DNA from: Larimichthys crocea
Lineage: Eukaryota > Chordata > Actinopteri > Sciaenidae
Direction: 5' to 3'
NCBI RefSeq assembly: GCF_000972845.2
Contig: NC_040021.1
Location: forward strand, 10,940,908 to 11,004,907
Length of the DNA stretch: 64,000 nucleotides
This document shows positions 48,921-63,230 of the stretch, piece after piece. Both the position numbers and the translations under genes were made by a program. Positions within the stretch are counted from its first letter, which is position 1. Every line of letters begins with the position of its first letter. The notes below the pieces were generated by a model. The model saw nothing but the letters and a program-made list of their open reading frames with translations, searched no databases and was not told where the DNA came from.

Positions 48921-50520
48921 GAGAAAGATTTTCTACATGCAGTGTCAACAACTTTTACTTCAACAATGTTTGAGCTATGTAGTCTATAGATCTATAGTCT
49001 ATAATGTCACCAAGTTCAAGTATTGAAATATCATCATGTAATCATCATCAGTAAACAGCAAGACCTACTTGGCTCTTACTGCTTTCCTGGGGGAAGTGAG
49101 GTGTAGTCCATTGGGAGGACTGACCAGGTCATGGTGACTTTAGCTTGAAATTCACAGATTTTTATCTGAAGAGTTACCAGTTGTGTGGGACATTTATTTT
49201 ACTACAGGAGGTCTAGAGGAGTTTATTTATGCTGAACTTTACCGCTGTAAAACAATTACAAAGTAATTTCTTCCTCTCTCTTTCTCTTAAACAAAAGGAC
49301 AGAAACCAAACTTCTTGTTGTCATTATTCTGCAGCACAGACTGAAGTCAGACTCAGACGTAGAAGCTGCTTCATGAAATTTTAATCAAACCTTTTTGTGC
49401 TTGTTTTGCCCTCATAGAGGTTCAGGGGAGGGAGGCAAGGGAGGAGACTGCTTTCCAGTGTTTTGAAATTAAGCTGCGGTTTTTACACAGGACAGGAATT
49501 GGACTCAAATGCAGCACTTGGGACGCAGGTACTAGGGGACAAGACAAGACAAGACATTGATAAGACACAACAATCATAAAGTATATTCTTTATTGTTCAC
49601 CTGTTTTGAAGTTAATAATAATAATTATTAATATTATTATTATTACTAATTATTCATCAGAAAACACATTTAATCCACTAAAGATACTAACAAACAATTG
49701 CAGAATATATACATTACACAGAGCTTACATTTTACTTATATTAAAAATAATATTCAAAATAAAGGTTTAGAGTTTGTGAGTATATTTAAGCTACGGTTTA
49801 CCTTTCCAGATTCACAGTATTGTACTATCTTTGATATACCTTTGGTACAGAAAACTAGTCTCCGTGATAAATGTAATCAAGTCACACTGCAGTGTTTACA
49901 CACGTTTTGTCACTAGATGGAGACATACCTCTTGGGTTACAGCCACAGTTACATTTGTTGACCAATAGCCCTCTGGACAAGTCACCTGTACTATAAATCT
50001 GTAATAGGTAAAAGATGATTATGGCAATAAAATGCCAAGATTCAGGCATCATGGATATCCCTGAATAAATTGACAGCAAACAATCTTTACTCACACAATA
50101 TATATGGTTTAGCAGTAGTAAAGCTGGGACACACCCATGATGAGTGTGAACCAAGTCTGTGACCAGCTAATTTTCATTATTGGTTAATTTACTGACAATG
50201 AAATGTAAGAATACTGTTTTTAAAAAATGCAATTTTAATATCCCAAAGGTATGTTAACATACTTGTGCTGTCTGTTTTGTCCTACCAACACTTCTTAAGT
50301 CAAACATGTGTAGTTTACTATCTTATAACACACATAAAAGCGGATGCTTTACATTTGTAAGACTCTTGTATTTATTCTTAATTATTTGTATTTATTTATT
50401 CTTTTTTAAATGAATTAAATTGTTTATTGCTTTGTCAAACTGTTGCCTTCAAATTTACTGTTCATGGACTAAATGACTAATCTAATGTGGACTCGAAAGC
50501 TTAAGAAGAAGATGCACCTG
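48921..50520. other. Intergenic spacer
   Basis: AT-rich sequence with ATT repeats near 49615-49655. No supported gene. The open frames at 49698-50154 lack domain features. Confidence 0.4.
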
Positions 50521-50529
50521 TATGCATAA

Positions 50530-50665
50530 ACTTCTTCTTCTTCTTCTCCTTTCGGCTTTTCCCTTCAGGGGTTGCCACGGCGAATCAGTTGCCTCCATCT
50601 AACCCTGTCTTCTGCATCCTCTTCTCTCACACCAACTACCTTCATGTCCTCTTTCACCTGTATGC
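50530..50665. repeat. Fragment of a common fish interspersed repeat (LINE-type)
   Basis: cttcttcttcttctcctttc, cttttcccttcaggggttgc and gttgcctccatctaaccctg followed by tctctcacaccaactacctt match a repeat seen widely in fish, which I associate with RTE/Rex-type LINEs. The family assignment is tentative. Confidence 0.5.
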
Positions 50666-50879
50666 ACAAACCTCTATTAATAATAATAAACTATACACTT
50701 CAGGTGATTAGAATAAAAAAAACCTTTTGGGAATACTACAATAAAAAAAAAAAAAAGACAAACCACTCAAAGATCATTTATCATACATCTGGATAACATG
50801 TAACGCCAGCTTTGTTCACATTCACTTAAAATATGTCTGCTATTTCTAATATTTCTGTGAAGAGCATCGATTTCATCGT

Positions 50880-51000
50880 CTACTACAACACCCATGATGC
50901 ACCGGGCTAACAAAGGTTGACGCATGCGCATTAGCTGCTCGAGTAAAGCGATGACATCACGAGCCCCCCGGACCAACCAGTCTGTTGAATGTGCCGTCTG
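50880..51000 (+). promoter_or_regulatory. Promoter with NRF1-like and CRE/ATF-like sites
   Basis: CGCATGCGCA at 50921-50930 is close to the palindromic NRF1 site, and TGACATCA at 50952-50959 resembles a CRE/ATF half-variant. Both sit within 150 bases upstream of a good donor site (51105/51106). No TATA box is seen. Orientation is inferred from the donor. Confidence 0.45.
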
Positions 51001-51105
51001 GACTCTGAGTGTGTGAGTGTGTGTGTTTCTCTTTCTGCGTTACTTTTCTACTTACCTGATGAACTCGTGGACACGGTTACCAAGAGACATGTTCCTCGTG
51101 ACCAG
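51000..51105 (+). other. Putative first exon of an unidentified downstream gene
   Basis: The segment ends in GACCAG|gtaagg, a strong donor. An ATG at 51059 could open MNSWTRLPRDMFLVT across the junction, but the protein is not recognised and the exon may be noncoding. No later exon is found in the remaining 12.9 kb, so the first intron would extend beyond the window. Confidence 0.4.
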
Positions 51106-51627
51106 GTAAGGACAAAACTCTACCCGTAACGGCTGAAACAATACCCGCGTGAACAGCCACACGCACACACACACACCGGGGTCGCTTGTGTTGCGTTGTC
51201 GGTGGTGACCTCGGTACCGGTGTGGCCAGTCAACACAACAACAGCCGTCATTAACGTTGTTTGTTGTCTCTTGTCGTCTTCAGCCGCCTCAGCCTGCCCA
51301 GCAGACAGGAGTCAGCTGACATTTGCATCTGTTTTTATGCAAATTGTTTTTGTTTTGTCAGCTCGTGTCTTGTATTGTGACATGTCCACGCGCGACCGAC
51401 GGCCACGTTAGCCACCGACCAAAACGAAACTGTCCACACCGGTGGACCCCGAGCTCATGAGCCGAGAAACACTTTACACTGAGATATTACACAAAGCTGA
51501 AAGGTGGGCAGAGCATTAATGTATGTGAACGGATAGGGGGTTAATTTATATTATTTAATTAACCTTTATTTAACCAGAAAATGTCCTATTGAGATCAAAA
51601 ACCTGACCCACACAGACAGTTAACAAC

Positions 51628-51628
<1 letters not shown>

Positions 51629-51669
<41 letters not shown>

Positions 51670-51670
51670 A
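51629..51670. repeat. (TCTA)n microsatellite
   Basis: Ten perfect tandem TATC/TCTA units. Confidence 0.95.
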
Positions 51671-53542
51671 ACAATAAGAAAAGTGCAGTACAAGCCATGA
51701 GTTCATCAACAAACCGCTCTGTCTCCAGGTCTTTAGGGTTCATGTTGGGATACCAGGCAAAGAACAAAGCTCATAAGAGTCCTAATGCTTAATAATTATT
51801 TGTTCTAATTGTTAATAATGCTAAATAATGCCAAAAGGAGACTTTCTTTGATATGTGGGGATATTTTCCAGTTGTAAAATAAACTTGTCAGTGGTCTGGA
51901 GTTGATAAACGGTGTAAGTGAGACACTGTTTCTGCAATTACTTCCTACGTATCTAAAAAAAATACTGATAAGTGCAATAAGATAATATTGTCTGATTTAT
52001 CATTGAGACTGTAATCTGCAGGCACGTATCTCCACGAATGCTCGATAACAAAATGTTGTAATTGTCTAGATATTCAGGATGGCTCGTCAGCAACATCCCA
52101 TCCTCCTCATCCCCGATTGAGTTGCTCCAGCCACTCTACCCTCGATTAGAAAAGGATCGGCCTCTGGAGCCAGACGTACATTAAAATACTTCACCTGCTC
52201 TGAGTTAATATTCACTTATATCGCTCGCTGCAATGACTCACTCTGTGAAAGCCGCAAAGTTACAGGTCAGTCAGAGAGCACAACACAGAGATTATCACAG
52301 CATAATCATTTTAGGCTTATGCAGTTAGGCGCTTATCAGAAAAGGCTTCATGCATTCCCGGGAATTAAAATGCTCTAAATCATTGAGGGGCCTGTACGTG
52401 CTTGTAATGGGTTGCTGCCTTGTGAGAGGACTTACTCCTTGCGGTGTGATCTGCAGACATGTTTTCACTGTAAACACGGGGGGAAGCCTTACGTGATGTA
52501 CCATGCTGCTTATTTTGTCCACACTGTTAATGCTCAGACAGGGAGTTGGCTGGTTCGCACATCAGCCTGGACAGGCCCTGACGTTTGAATCGCGTGTCTT
52601 GGTGAACATTGCAGATGATTAGTCTTGATGTAACTGCATGATTTCACAAGTAGTTTGTGATTTTAGCATTTCTATTAGAGCCTGACTGACAAAAGACTGT
52701 TTTCCTGCTTGGAAACGTGCATGGTATTCAATCATCTATCACAAACTTGCATCAGTGGGCTTTATTCACTCATTTATTGTATGGTACAGTAGGTTTTTAG
52801 TGAACCACACTGGGCCCACCTTCGGTAGGTGTTAGGCACTGTTTTTATACAACAGTTAAAGCCTAAAGACCTTATTATGTCGTCTTGTCTGACAGATCCA
52901 AAACTGTACTTTGGCAAGTGCCTTGACAAGCTTGTAGGTCTGTTAGTTCAGCGTGTTAGTTGCCGTGCCAGTCAGCTTTATATCATTGCTTCCTCTGCAC
53001 GAGCACCGCCTTCGGGAACAGCATATGCCGTCTTGTTTTGTTGGCACTGGTCGGTTTGTTGATGTTTCTCGTCATCCTGCTGTTGTCGCAGACACGGACA
53101 CTCTCTGTGCTGCTGACGGAAACAGAATTTGACAAATACCGTCCTCAGTGAAACTCGCTGTCTGCCCTGTGACTCAGTTTCAGTCGGCACTGAATTAGAG
53201 CACACATTCGATTTTTTTAGCTGCTCGTGACCAATCTGAACTATCCGTGTAGGTCTTCCACCATCGACTGTCTCATCCGGTGATTGCATGTGTTTACTGA
53301 TAGATGAGGTGGTAAGATGATATTCATCACCTCTATGAACTGACGAAAACAGTCGAATGTCTCCTGTTCGTTTTTTCCTCCACAGAATAAAGCACTCGCA
53401 CCAAAGCAGTCCCGCTCCACAAACAGTGGCGGTGTATTGTACCTGGTGCTCTTCTGTCTGTCAGCACACACAAACACTTCTGAAGCTCTCTATGGGGAGC
53501 TGGGTTAATGAACTGAGTGTTACGTTTCACAGGACTGGAAAT

Positions 53543-53577
53543 GCAGCAGCAGCAGCAGCAGCAGGAGGAGGAGGAGG
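53543..53577. repeat. GCA/GGA triplet microsatellite
   Basis: Seven GCA units followed by GGA units; no coding context. Confidence 0.9.
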
Positions 53578-56500
53578 GCAGCCAAACATGCTTGGCTCCC
53601 ATTAAGCATTACATAGTGAAAGAGTAAACGACAGCACCAACAACAAGGGGGGAGGTATAGACTAATTATTTTTTCAATGGTGGGTGTCATTTAGGAGTGG
53701 CTTTAACACAGCTGAGCCCTTAAGACCGCCATATGTCAGCATGGTCTCCGGATGCTGTGCTGGCATTAATGTACTGAGGCAGGTGTTAAACCGCAGCCCT
53801 GTAATGACTGTTTTCCTCAATGAGAATGACAACGTACATCCTTATTCAGTCCCACTGGTTACATCAGCTCTCTTTGGGCCATATTAGTGCGGAAAGATGT
53901 TTAACTATTTCACATGTATTACGTTAATGTCTATAATTACTTTTAGTTAAGCGTTTAGTGGATGTATACTTACTGAAATAGGCACATGTGATTTGGCACT
54001 GTCAGTAAAAGAAACAAATCCAGTTATTATACCATAATTACTTGACTCGGCTTAAATATTGACTCATGCTGCATCTTTATTCCCTTCCAAACAAGAGGGT
54101 GGACCGAAGTACTTTGCTTTCTGCAGAATTTCTCACGATACCCTTTAAAAATATGCCAGATCTCCAAACTTTACATCCAATGATCCGCTAGAGGATTGTT
54201 TTTCTTCTTATATCTGCAATGTCAGGCTTGTTTTAAAGGCACCCTGGTTGAGAAAGGCCCATATTAGCATGTCGTGTCTGTTTCAGAGCTAGAGCAAACT
54301 ATTTTCGAACTAGTCCTGTGATGTTTACGTCAGTGAAGTCACCTAAAAGTCCTTGGATTGTTTGAGGGGAAACTTTCCTGCTGGCCACAGCTTCATATTC
54401 TCAGATCATGCTCGCTCTGTTTGATATCTAGTGGGTTGTGTGGCGTAAACTGTGGACCTGCAGCACTCTGCTGGCCCGCCACAACAATAGGCCTGTATGG
54501 CTGTTTGAATGTGCCATTCTTTGCGCGGTGTGCTTCACTTGGGCCAGACAATGGCTTCATTTAGCATCCCTTCTCTGTCGAGGCCTGCTCCGTCACCATG
54601 GCACCCCTGCCGTGCCACACCCTGCCCCCAGTCTGGCCCGGCTTTGCACTTGTCCTCCTCGCTGTTGGGACAGCTGGGCTTATGCAGCCATTGTTGACCA
54701 CACCCGAGACCCAGCCTTACATTTTGAGGATTGTTGCTTTGTTGGTTTGAGCTGGAGAACCTCACGACTTCTTACTATTTTTTTATTTCAGAGTAATAGA
54801 AACCAAAAGCTCATCTAACCTCAAACCGTGAGCTTGATGGAGACCTGCCAAACATCCTTTGGTGAGAGGAAGGAACAAAAACAGAGAAGGAGTTTCCTGC
54901 AGTGTTTTGAAGCACAGTAAAGAGGTTGAGGTGTGTCCGCTTGCTTTAAACACAACTACCTCTGTTAATGCCATACACAACGAAGATACCTTTTATGAAA
55001 TAAAGCATAAACCTCCAAAAGCCCTTATATTTATCATAGCTGTTATTTCGGCTGTCATCTACTAACTAATTTGACCACAAGGTTAGATACTTTTGGGCCA
55101 TTTTTCTGAAGTAAACTCTTAAGTGATAGCACTTGATTTATCTGTAAACACACACAAGTATCTCCTAAACATTTACGCTGACAGATAAGTTTAGATACGG
55201 TTGCACGCTGCTTGTCTCCCTCCGCTGACTCTTGACCTTCCCGATTGTCCGGAGGTGAAAAGGCAGTGCACCCTGTTTCCAGCTCAACCACTCAGCGGTG
55301 GCAGATTTTTAATTAATGGGCTTCTGGTCGACAGCTTTCAGACCTTCTGGTGAGTAATGGATTCTTCGTAGCAAGCCATCCACCCTTTCCTCAGTTTTTA
55401 TTAGCAATAAAAAATGCATCACAGCTACTAGATGATCTGAGCTGGGCCTATAATAAAAGCTGATCACTGCAGATCAGCTACGGCCTGTCGCCTTTTTATT
55501 TGCTGTCATTTTACATCTTATTTAATTTAGGTTTTTAAAATCTGAAGAGCCTAACGTCACTGTTAGAGTTTAGTGTAAATCCTAACATTCTTGCAAACAT
55601 TGGCCCATCCACTGAAACCAGTGTAGTTAGATGTGTTGAGTCTTTTTCGTCCACTCACTGGTGTTGCAGCACAGACTCCAGCACGCTCCCTGCAGAGAGA
55701 CAGTCTTATGGTTCTATAACTAGAACTGGGTGACCTATGAAATTATATTTTGGGCCGATCTGAACTTGTTGGAGTCGTACCATTGAGAGCACACAGCACA
55801 AGCTGTGCTACTTCTGATGCCTGACGAGACAGTTTCTCTTATGAGGCTGTTTTTAAAGAGGTAAAGGCTTTATAATCGGGAGTTGTAGTGTGTAACATGC
55901 AGCAACAAATAGAGCGACAAGACCGCTTTTAAAGAATATTATGATATTTGTAATGGATAGTTGGTAACCTAACCACAGAATTATTAAAATAGTACTATCT
56001 GCATGTTTTTTATCTGTGATATAAGCAGGAAATCACCAGAGTTTACTGTGTATGAAAAGAATAAATGATGTGTCATCCTAAATATACGTTAACATCGGAC
56101 AGAACAATCAGTATTTTTGCCCAGACTGAGCTGTAAACTGAAGGATTTTCACTCAAAGCTAAAAAGATTAAGTCTAATTGCTCCCAGCTCAACTCAGTTA
56201 TAATTGCACTATACTTGCACTTTAGCAAACATTTCAATTTTCGGAAACCGTCTTTCCTGGTTGAGTGCCTTTTTATTTGGAGTGACATAATTGTCTCAGG
56301 CTGTTACAGTACATCACATGACAGAGGCTATATTTATACTCCCTTGCTTGGTTTTGTTTCTAACTGAAGTCTTTTAATCACTTAATTTTTTTCAGCCTCT
56401 GTAGTCTTTTAATTAATAGCCTCGCTTTGCTTTTTCCTGCCTGAGAGTGGCATTCGGTTATAGTTAAAAAAAATAAAAAGAAGTCAGAAAGTGACTGTTC

Positions 56501-59500
56501 TCTTGCCAGACTGACAGAACTGAGGCAAACCTCAGATTATCATGACAATGAGCAGCGAAATTAATTACTTGTGTGCCTCAGCCGCAAGATGTGGAAAGAG
56601 TATAGCCATGCTGCGGTTCAAACAAAGGGAGCATGTGGGTTCTGTCCTGGGTGAGTACGTGTGTGGGGGAGTCCCCGTAATCGAGATGCTGGTTTGGGAG
56701 GATGGGAGGGGTTTTATGGGCCAAGAGGGATTCATGTTTCAATCCTTGCTCGCCTCTTTCCCCCTTTTGTCTAGGTCACATTATTAATGTTAATTCCCAA
56801 AGCAGAGATGCTCGAAATAAGAATTTTGTATGACCTCGCAGTTTTTAGTGGATTTGTGAGCGCGCTTATCTCTTTATTATATTAAATATTCTTACAGGAG
56901 ACGTTCCAGTCGGTTTGATGCCAGCATTTTGTCTCAAAGCAAATTTTGTGTAGTCATCAGTTCAGGCTGCTACTTGTAGTTATGATAATAACAGCTTTAA
57001 TCACCGAAAGATGGCGTGTGTTCAGCATATCAAAGCCAAACTTTAACACGCTCAGCAATACAGCTTTCTTACCTGTAACTGTAAAACAGCATTTAAACTG
57101 TTAAAGAGTTCAGAACAACTCCATTATGTCTTATCTTATCAGGACATGCTAACAAAAAAAGATCTCAGAAGATGAGGTCAGTCTGGCAGTTTCCAGGAAT
57201 TTCTGAGGTTGAAGGCTTTTGACAAAACCTCTAAAATCACAGCTTTAATGTTCATATTAATACTTTTAATTGGATTTACTAAGTGGACCATTTGCAGAAT
57301 GTGCCTTGCATCCTTTTTGATTGATTCTCCAAATGTTACCAGTCAAGACAAACCAAAGCATGAGTGTGTTATAGGCCTTGAAACAGCCGGCAGATATCAG
57401 ATTCAGAGCAAAGCATGCTTTATCCTGCTCTTTAAAACGCTGCCCTGCCCTCCAGAAAGCACGCTCAAGTTCTGACAAGTTGTCAAAAAGAAGAGCAGAA
57501 AGATATGTTTAGGCTATGTCTCTTATCTTTCTTTCATCCATGAACTGATGCAACTATCAATTCAATGGGTCAAAATATCCCCGAGGCATGGATTCAGGTG
57601 TTTAGTTCTTTGGACCTGATTATGAATGGAGTTTGCAAAGCGGACTGCTTTTTCAGATAATTCTTTGCATAATATATGTAAAATAAATGCAGGCTTTGGT
57701 TGAGCAGTTTCTCTCTCTGTTGTTTGTATACCTCGTAAGCTGAGATGTCATTGGTATTTTTACCACGGTAATGCAATTTAGTGTTAACTGAGTTGGCGTC
57801 TCTGGAGCCGGTAATGTCAGTCATGCACATTCTTATTGAATTTGTTGTATTTGTAATTGTTTTTAAAATAAAAAAAACAAAAAAAAACACCGTTGTTTCG
57901 ATGTAGCTTTGTTTGCGAAGCACATTGTGACTGATGAAACGCAGCTCGGTTACAAGCTAAAACTGCTATCTTGTTTCTTTCCTGAAACACTATATTGACA
58001 GGTAGAAAATGTTTTCTGTTTATGTGACCGACAGCCACAGTAGCCATCGTCTCCCCTCCAGGAACAGTGTACGGGTTTCCTTTGGACAGGGGTTTTAAGC
58101 TGTAGCTACGACGAGCAGGTTCCCACAGTATAACATATCTGTGCGATAACATTACTTTAGAGAAGCCGTCAAAACAGCCATGCAGTCAGACAAAACCAGC
58201 TGCATCAACAGCTAAATGTTCCTTAGGAGCGATTGTATTACAGCTCTTAGTGGCGACCATTGTCCATATTTCTTTCTTCTCTCATGGTTATGTAACTCAT
58301 TCTACTTTTACCAATTGTTAGTGTTATGAGTTTTTTCATTTTTCAGTGCTCTAACCCTCGAAATAAACTGTACTTTTGGGGTTATTTTATGTGCTACCAC
58401 CCTGCACAAAGTGTTGTTTTGTGTCCCTCGCGCTGTTGATAGCTTCGACACCACAGGGCAGAAGCTGTCAGGTCGGTCTTGTTAAACAGCAGGTGTCCTT
58501 GTTAACGTCCCCAAACATCCTTCTTTTGCTGTTTGTGTTTCAGTCCCTAGGTTTATGGTTCCCGGCAGATTTTCCTAGCTTTCATATTTTGTTCTCCCCG
58601 CGATCTGGTCTCAGGTTGTTTGAGATTATGACACACTCTTGAGATAAGAGGCTTGTAACTCAGCTATCCAGCCATGCAAGATGGCGGTGCACTATACTGC
58701 CTTCATGTTAGACTTTGCCTCTGTGTCAGTCATGCGTCAGGCTGGCAATAAGGCAGTCTCACATCCGTGTCAAAGATGAGGCAGAGACCTCAGACCTTTT
58801 CACATGGCTTTAATCTGGTGAACTAATTCTCAGAGTATCCATGTGTGACATGAGCTAATAGCCGCAGAATACTTTGAAGCTGTCTTCACCCTCGGAGCAG
58901 ACTGGATACTGATTGGATTATGTTGGATTAACGTTACTCTATTTGATTTGTTTATATTCTGCCACCTCTGCTGTAAGACTCTTTCTCTTATCTTTCTGCT
59001 TGAAAACCTTAAGCAGTGATTTCTCAGGGCTGTGAGTCTGACCTACATCTGGCGGGATCAACAAGTTAAGCCACGGCCTTTTAACCATTAAATTCTGACG
59101 ATCCTTTACAGGCACGTTCACTGCAGCTGCAGCAGTGCCGTCGACTTCTTCCGAGAAATCTTTGTAGACGTTTTAAGACCTCTCATTTTCCAGTTTTCTC
59201 TTGAACAAAGAAGTCAATTTGATCAACTTTAGGGGTCAAAGAAGCAGATTTACAGTTAAAGGATCATTTCAATTACACATGTTCTAAATGATTAAATAAT
59301 GTTTTAGTTCATATCCACTCTAAATGTGAGTTTAGAGACTGTTTGACCAACAGTTGATAAACTGAAGCAAAAACTGAGCAAAGAAGCTACTTCTCAATGA
59401 GAATCAGACCTCCATCACATAATCAGACAAAATATATTCTTAACTCAAAGTCTACTTACTAGCTTTTTCTAGTGCTTACAATTAAATTTTCTCATCTGTG

Positions 59501-59570
59501 CAAAGTCCATCCCCAGAGGAAGATGAGATGGGTTAAACTCTCTGGACAAAGCTAGTTGGTGGACCTTGAC

Positions 59571-59798
59571 TTAAAGGTCCAGTCTGAAGGTTTGTCACAT
59601 TTAGCGACGAGCCTTTTATACATGTATGAGAGTCTATGGTGGCAGCGAAACGTGAGAAACACTAAAGGCTCTATTTCTCTGTAGATATCTAAGGTTACAA
59701 AACACAAAGATTCTTATGTTCAGGTGACTTTAAATTAATGAACGTATACTCAATTTCTGTCAGTAGATCCTTCTAAATGTTAAATAGTGGATCTTTAA
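59571..59798. mobile_element. MITE-like element with TTAA ends, copy 3
   Basis: Starts TTAAAGGTCCAGTCTGAAGG and ends aatagtggatctTTAA, an imperfect inverted repeat of the start. It also shares the internal words tctctgtagatat and caatttctgtcagtagat with the copies at 39992 and 44523. 228 bp, no coding. Confidence 0.65.
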
Positions 59799-62499
59799 AA
59801 CTTGTTTGTCAAGACTGACGTCTCACTCTCAGTAATCAAACTTTTAATATTGGTTTGCAAACAGATCTTTTAATTTAAATATGAAAAACACAATGCAACT
59901 GTTAAACTTTGGAAACTCGCATGCTTCATCATGTTAGTGTTCTTCGACTGCAGGAAATAGGCAAACTATGCTTGAGATAAGAGAAAACATCATGTGGGTA
60001 CTCCAGCCATTACATATAAATTGAAGGAAATTCCTACCATTAGGTTAATGCTATTATCTCCCTACCACAAGCTACAGTTTGCCACATCCACTCGTTTAAA
60101 CACACTCAACTCTTATGCTGCTTTCTCTCACAAACACTGCTCCTTTCATTCCTAACGTCTAAACTGTAAATTGTTGTATCCTTACTCGGACTTCCTTTTC
60201 ATGTTTGCAATTACTTGGCTGCATTCTATAAATTAGTTGATCCAGAAAGTCGCGTGGCTCTTCTGGGATGGACCTGGAGCTTTTCTATTCCAGGGGGTAA
60301 TTACAAGTCTTCCAGAGGGTGGGTAGGGACCAGCAGGACCTTTTTCTAATCCTGGCATTTAATTTGTGATCGTTAGGGTCTCATACAACAGGGAAGGGCT
60401 GCATGAGTGGAATTTATGGATATAGCCCCACCCTGAATGAAACATATGTACGGTGTAGCCCTCCTGCCTCCCACCACATGATACGAGCCATAATATAACG
60501 TTCCCCCTTAACACATTCCTTCGCAGCAGTCTGAGAAACAGTTTTTTTATTTAGGAGCTGTCAGTCATGACTCTGCTGAGAATATACTTATCATTAACGC
60601 GCAGCAGACCTTTCTGTTCGTCTTCACAAACTCAGCACGCTCAGATGCTTCACTCAGAGGCTCTTTGGACACATGTTTTTCCACTATTTATGTCTGCATT
60701 TATGCATGTGTGGCTGTGGACTGACTCAATATTTCACACTGTACGCAGCGTGATTAACATCTCACTAAAGTCCTGTTATTTCCTACATAACCAAAGAAAC
60801 TAGGTCAACAAGCTTGTAGACAGCTGAACTTTTCAGGGCCATCTACAATCTGAAGCCAAACAGATTTCCATGCTGTCTTGTATCACGGTTGATGTACTGC
60901 GAACTGATTTCCAAGCTTCAGCAGCTTTCAACTTTTGACTTCATTCCTGTCTCAAATATGGTGTCCCCAAAGCGCTGTTTGGAGAGCAGTTGCGTCTATC
61001 ACTGGGGTTAACGGCAGCATTGTGCATTTTATATGTCGTATGTAACGTTGGTCTGCTTAGTAGGTCAACAGGTGACTAAATCATGAAGGATGACACCAAA
61101 GCATGAGAAAAATATACGATTACCCTTTTCTGTTTGGTTTTCAACAGGCAAAGTTGAGTTTTGCTCCCCTCATACATGCTTAATAATTAACAGAAGAGTG
61201 CAGGAAGCAGAGAAAAGGTTCACATGAATACTTTTTTGGGGGATTTAGTTTCTGTTTGCAGAAACAGCTTAGCTACTTCTTGGTTTCACTACTTTCTTGG
61301 ACAATTCATAACCTCAAACAAGAGCTGGGAGGTTGTTATATGTCACCAATGCTTGATTGCGCTTCCTGTAAATGTGCATACATGATGGTTAAAGCTTCCT
61401 CATCCAAAACAGACAGAAGCACGGAGGGTAGAATCTCTGTTTCATTAGCTTGTGTAGCTCTCTTCCTAACTCTGAAAAGAGACATTTGATCATTGCGAGT
61501 TCCTGGTAAACCATCCACAGTGTCCCGTACATTTCCTGTTGTATGTACCTGCTGCCCTTGAGGTCAGCAAAACATGAGTCCTGGCTTTTATTGACACGGA
61601 TGATCCGTCCCACCAGAACAGAAGCCCACCGTGAGAACCACGACCTGTCTGTTATTCCAGCTGCGTGACATTCTTTACAGAGGCAGCTACCCAGCACTGT
61701 ACAGCTTCCACTGTTATCCATTCATGACTGCACCGGCGCGGCTCGCCACTGATGTCTGTCACACTATCCCTGTAGAGATAAATGGACGTTTCAAATCTAA
61801 GCAGAAAGTTTCACTTGCTTTAGAAGATTGTGTTATAGCATGACATGTGACTTGGAGGTGATCCAGAAATCTTCAGGCGACTTTACACGTTGGCATCTCT
61901 AGAAAGCAGCGAGAGGCAGTTTGAAGTTTTAATAACCCAGAAATTATATAAAGACACCTTATTGACCTCCAAACAGCATGCTCATATTAAGGAGGTTGTT
62001 TTTTATGGTTAAAGGATGAATGTTACTGAGTGCTCGCTCACAGCTGTTCAGGAATAAGTTAGAATTTTGCTTTAACGTTTGATTTGTGACTTCCTTTTGG
62101 CAGCGAAATGTCCGAGTCCAGACGGTTTTTTGGCCAGTAGTGTAAATCCACAGTCTCAGTTACAGTCTCACTCACAGGGCATGTGATACTCCTGCCGTGT
62201 TTCTGACACATTTCCTGGTTATGCTGATTGGACAAAGCTGTGTTGAATGACACAGTATATAACAAAAGCTCTATGACGTCGTGTTGCTGCGATACCCATC
62301 CGTAACCCTTGACTCACTTCTGAAGAACAGGAAGTTAATGGCTGTTAGATGACACTTATTTTGTCAACACCTGTGAAGAAAACCCGCAGGGCCTGAATCA
62401 GGTACATGACTTCTGTTCTTTTATGAGAACATGTCTGATTTTCTCACCTCGTATTAAGCAGAAGTGAATGCTTTAGAACCTTGAGAATTACCTCAGAGT

Positions 62500-62860
62500 T
62501 GAATCAACACCGAGTGCCCAGATCCTGATCCAAGTCCTTTGATATTGGGTATCTGCTGACAGAGAATCTGATCTGATACTTATACAGTATTTACTGAAAT
62601 GTTGATTAAATATGTATCACTCACTGAAACAGCTGTTGTGGCTTTCTAAACTTAGTCTATAAACTCAGATTATTGATATGATATGGATGAACAGAACAGA
62701 CTCACTTGCCTGTAGTTTTATCCCATGGTGTTTCATTAAAATATGCCTGCATTGATGCTGATATCAAGTAAGAAAGTTTTTATATCTGTGTGTATTGGAC
62801 AACGTATACGCCAATACCTATAAAACTGTGATTATTGGCCAAGAAAATCAGGCTGCCAAT
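62500..62860. repeat. Possible decayed interspersed repeat
   Basis: Words such as aacaccgagtgcccagatcc, gaatctgatctgatacttat and gattattggccaagaaaatc resemble a degenerate fish DNA-element repeat rich in GATC/GGTAT words. Low certainty. Confidence 0.3.
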
Positions 62861-62929
62861 ATTTATCAGCCTGTTTGTAATCGCTGTTTTGAAGCTAGAA
62901 TGGAAAGGCCGTTGGTTTGGATTCAATTT

Positions 62930-63230
62930 GATGGTACAGCTGTTGCTTTTATTGTGTCTACACCAAGTGGCAACTGTGAAGTGAAGCCGATGCCAAAAAC
63001 TGCAGTTCCTTGAACGTCCACTTGAGGCTGGCTACAGAACATTAGTCAGTCTCCATAAGCTCCCATGTTAAAAAGTCAAACTTCACAGCAGAAATAAACT
63101 AATTATGCATAATTAACAGCGTGGCCACTTTGATTGACAGGTAGGTGCCATTACAGGTGGTCCACTGGGCTCACCTCAGGTCCGCCGATGATCCACGTTG
63201 TCCATTCTTTATACTGTCAGTCATCATTTG
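62930..63230. repeat. Common teleost interspersed repeat
   Basis: The series tgcagttccttgaacgtcca, cttgaggctggctacagaac, tctccataagctcccatgtt and acttcacagcagaaataaac follows a widespread fish repeat. It contains no open frame. Family not assigned. Confidence 0.55.

Noticed and set aside
54358..54818. GC-richer open frames in the long intron
   Set aside because: Several frames overlap in different phases, none with a domain; composition explains them.
56542..56787. 81-aa frame near 56600
   Set aside because: No similarity to a known family and no splice or poly(A) support.
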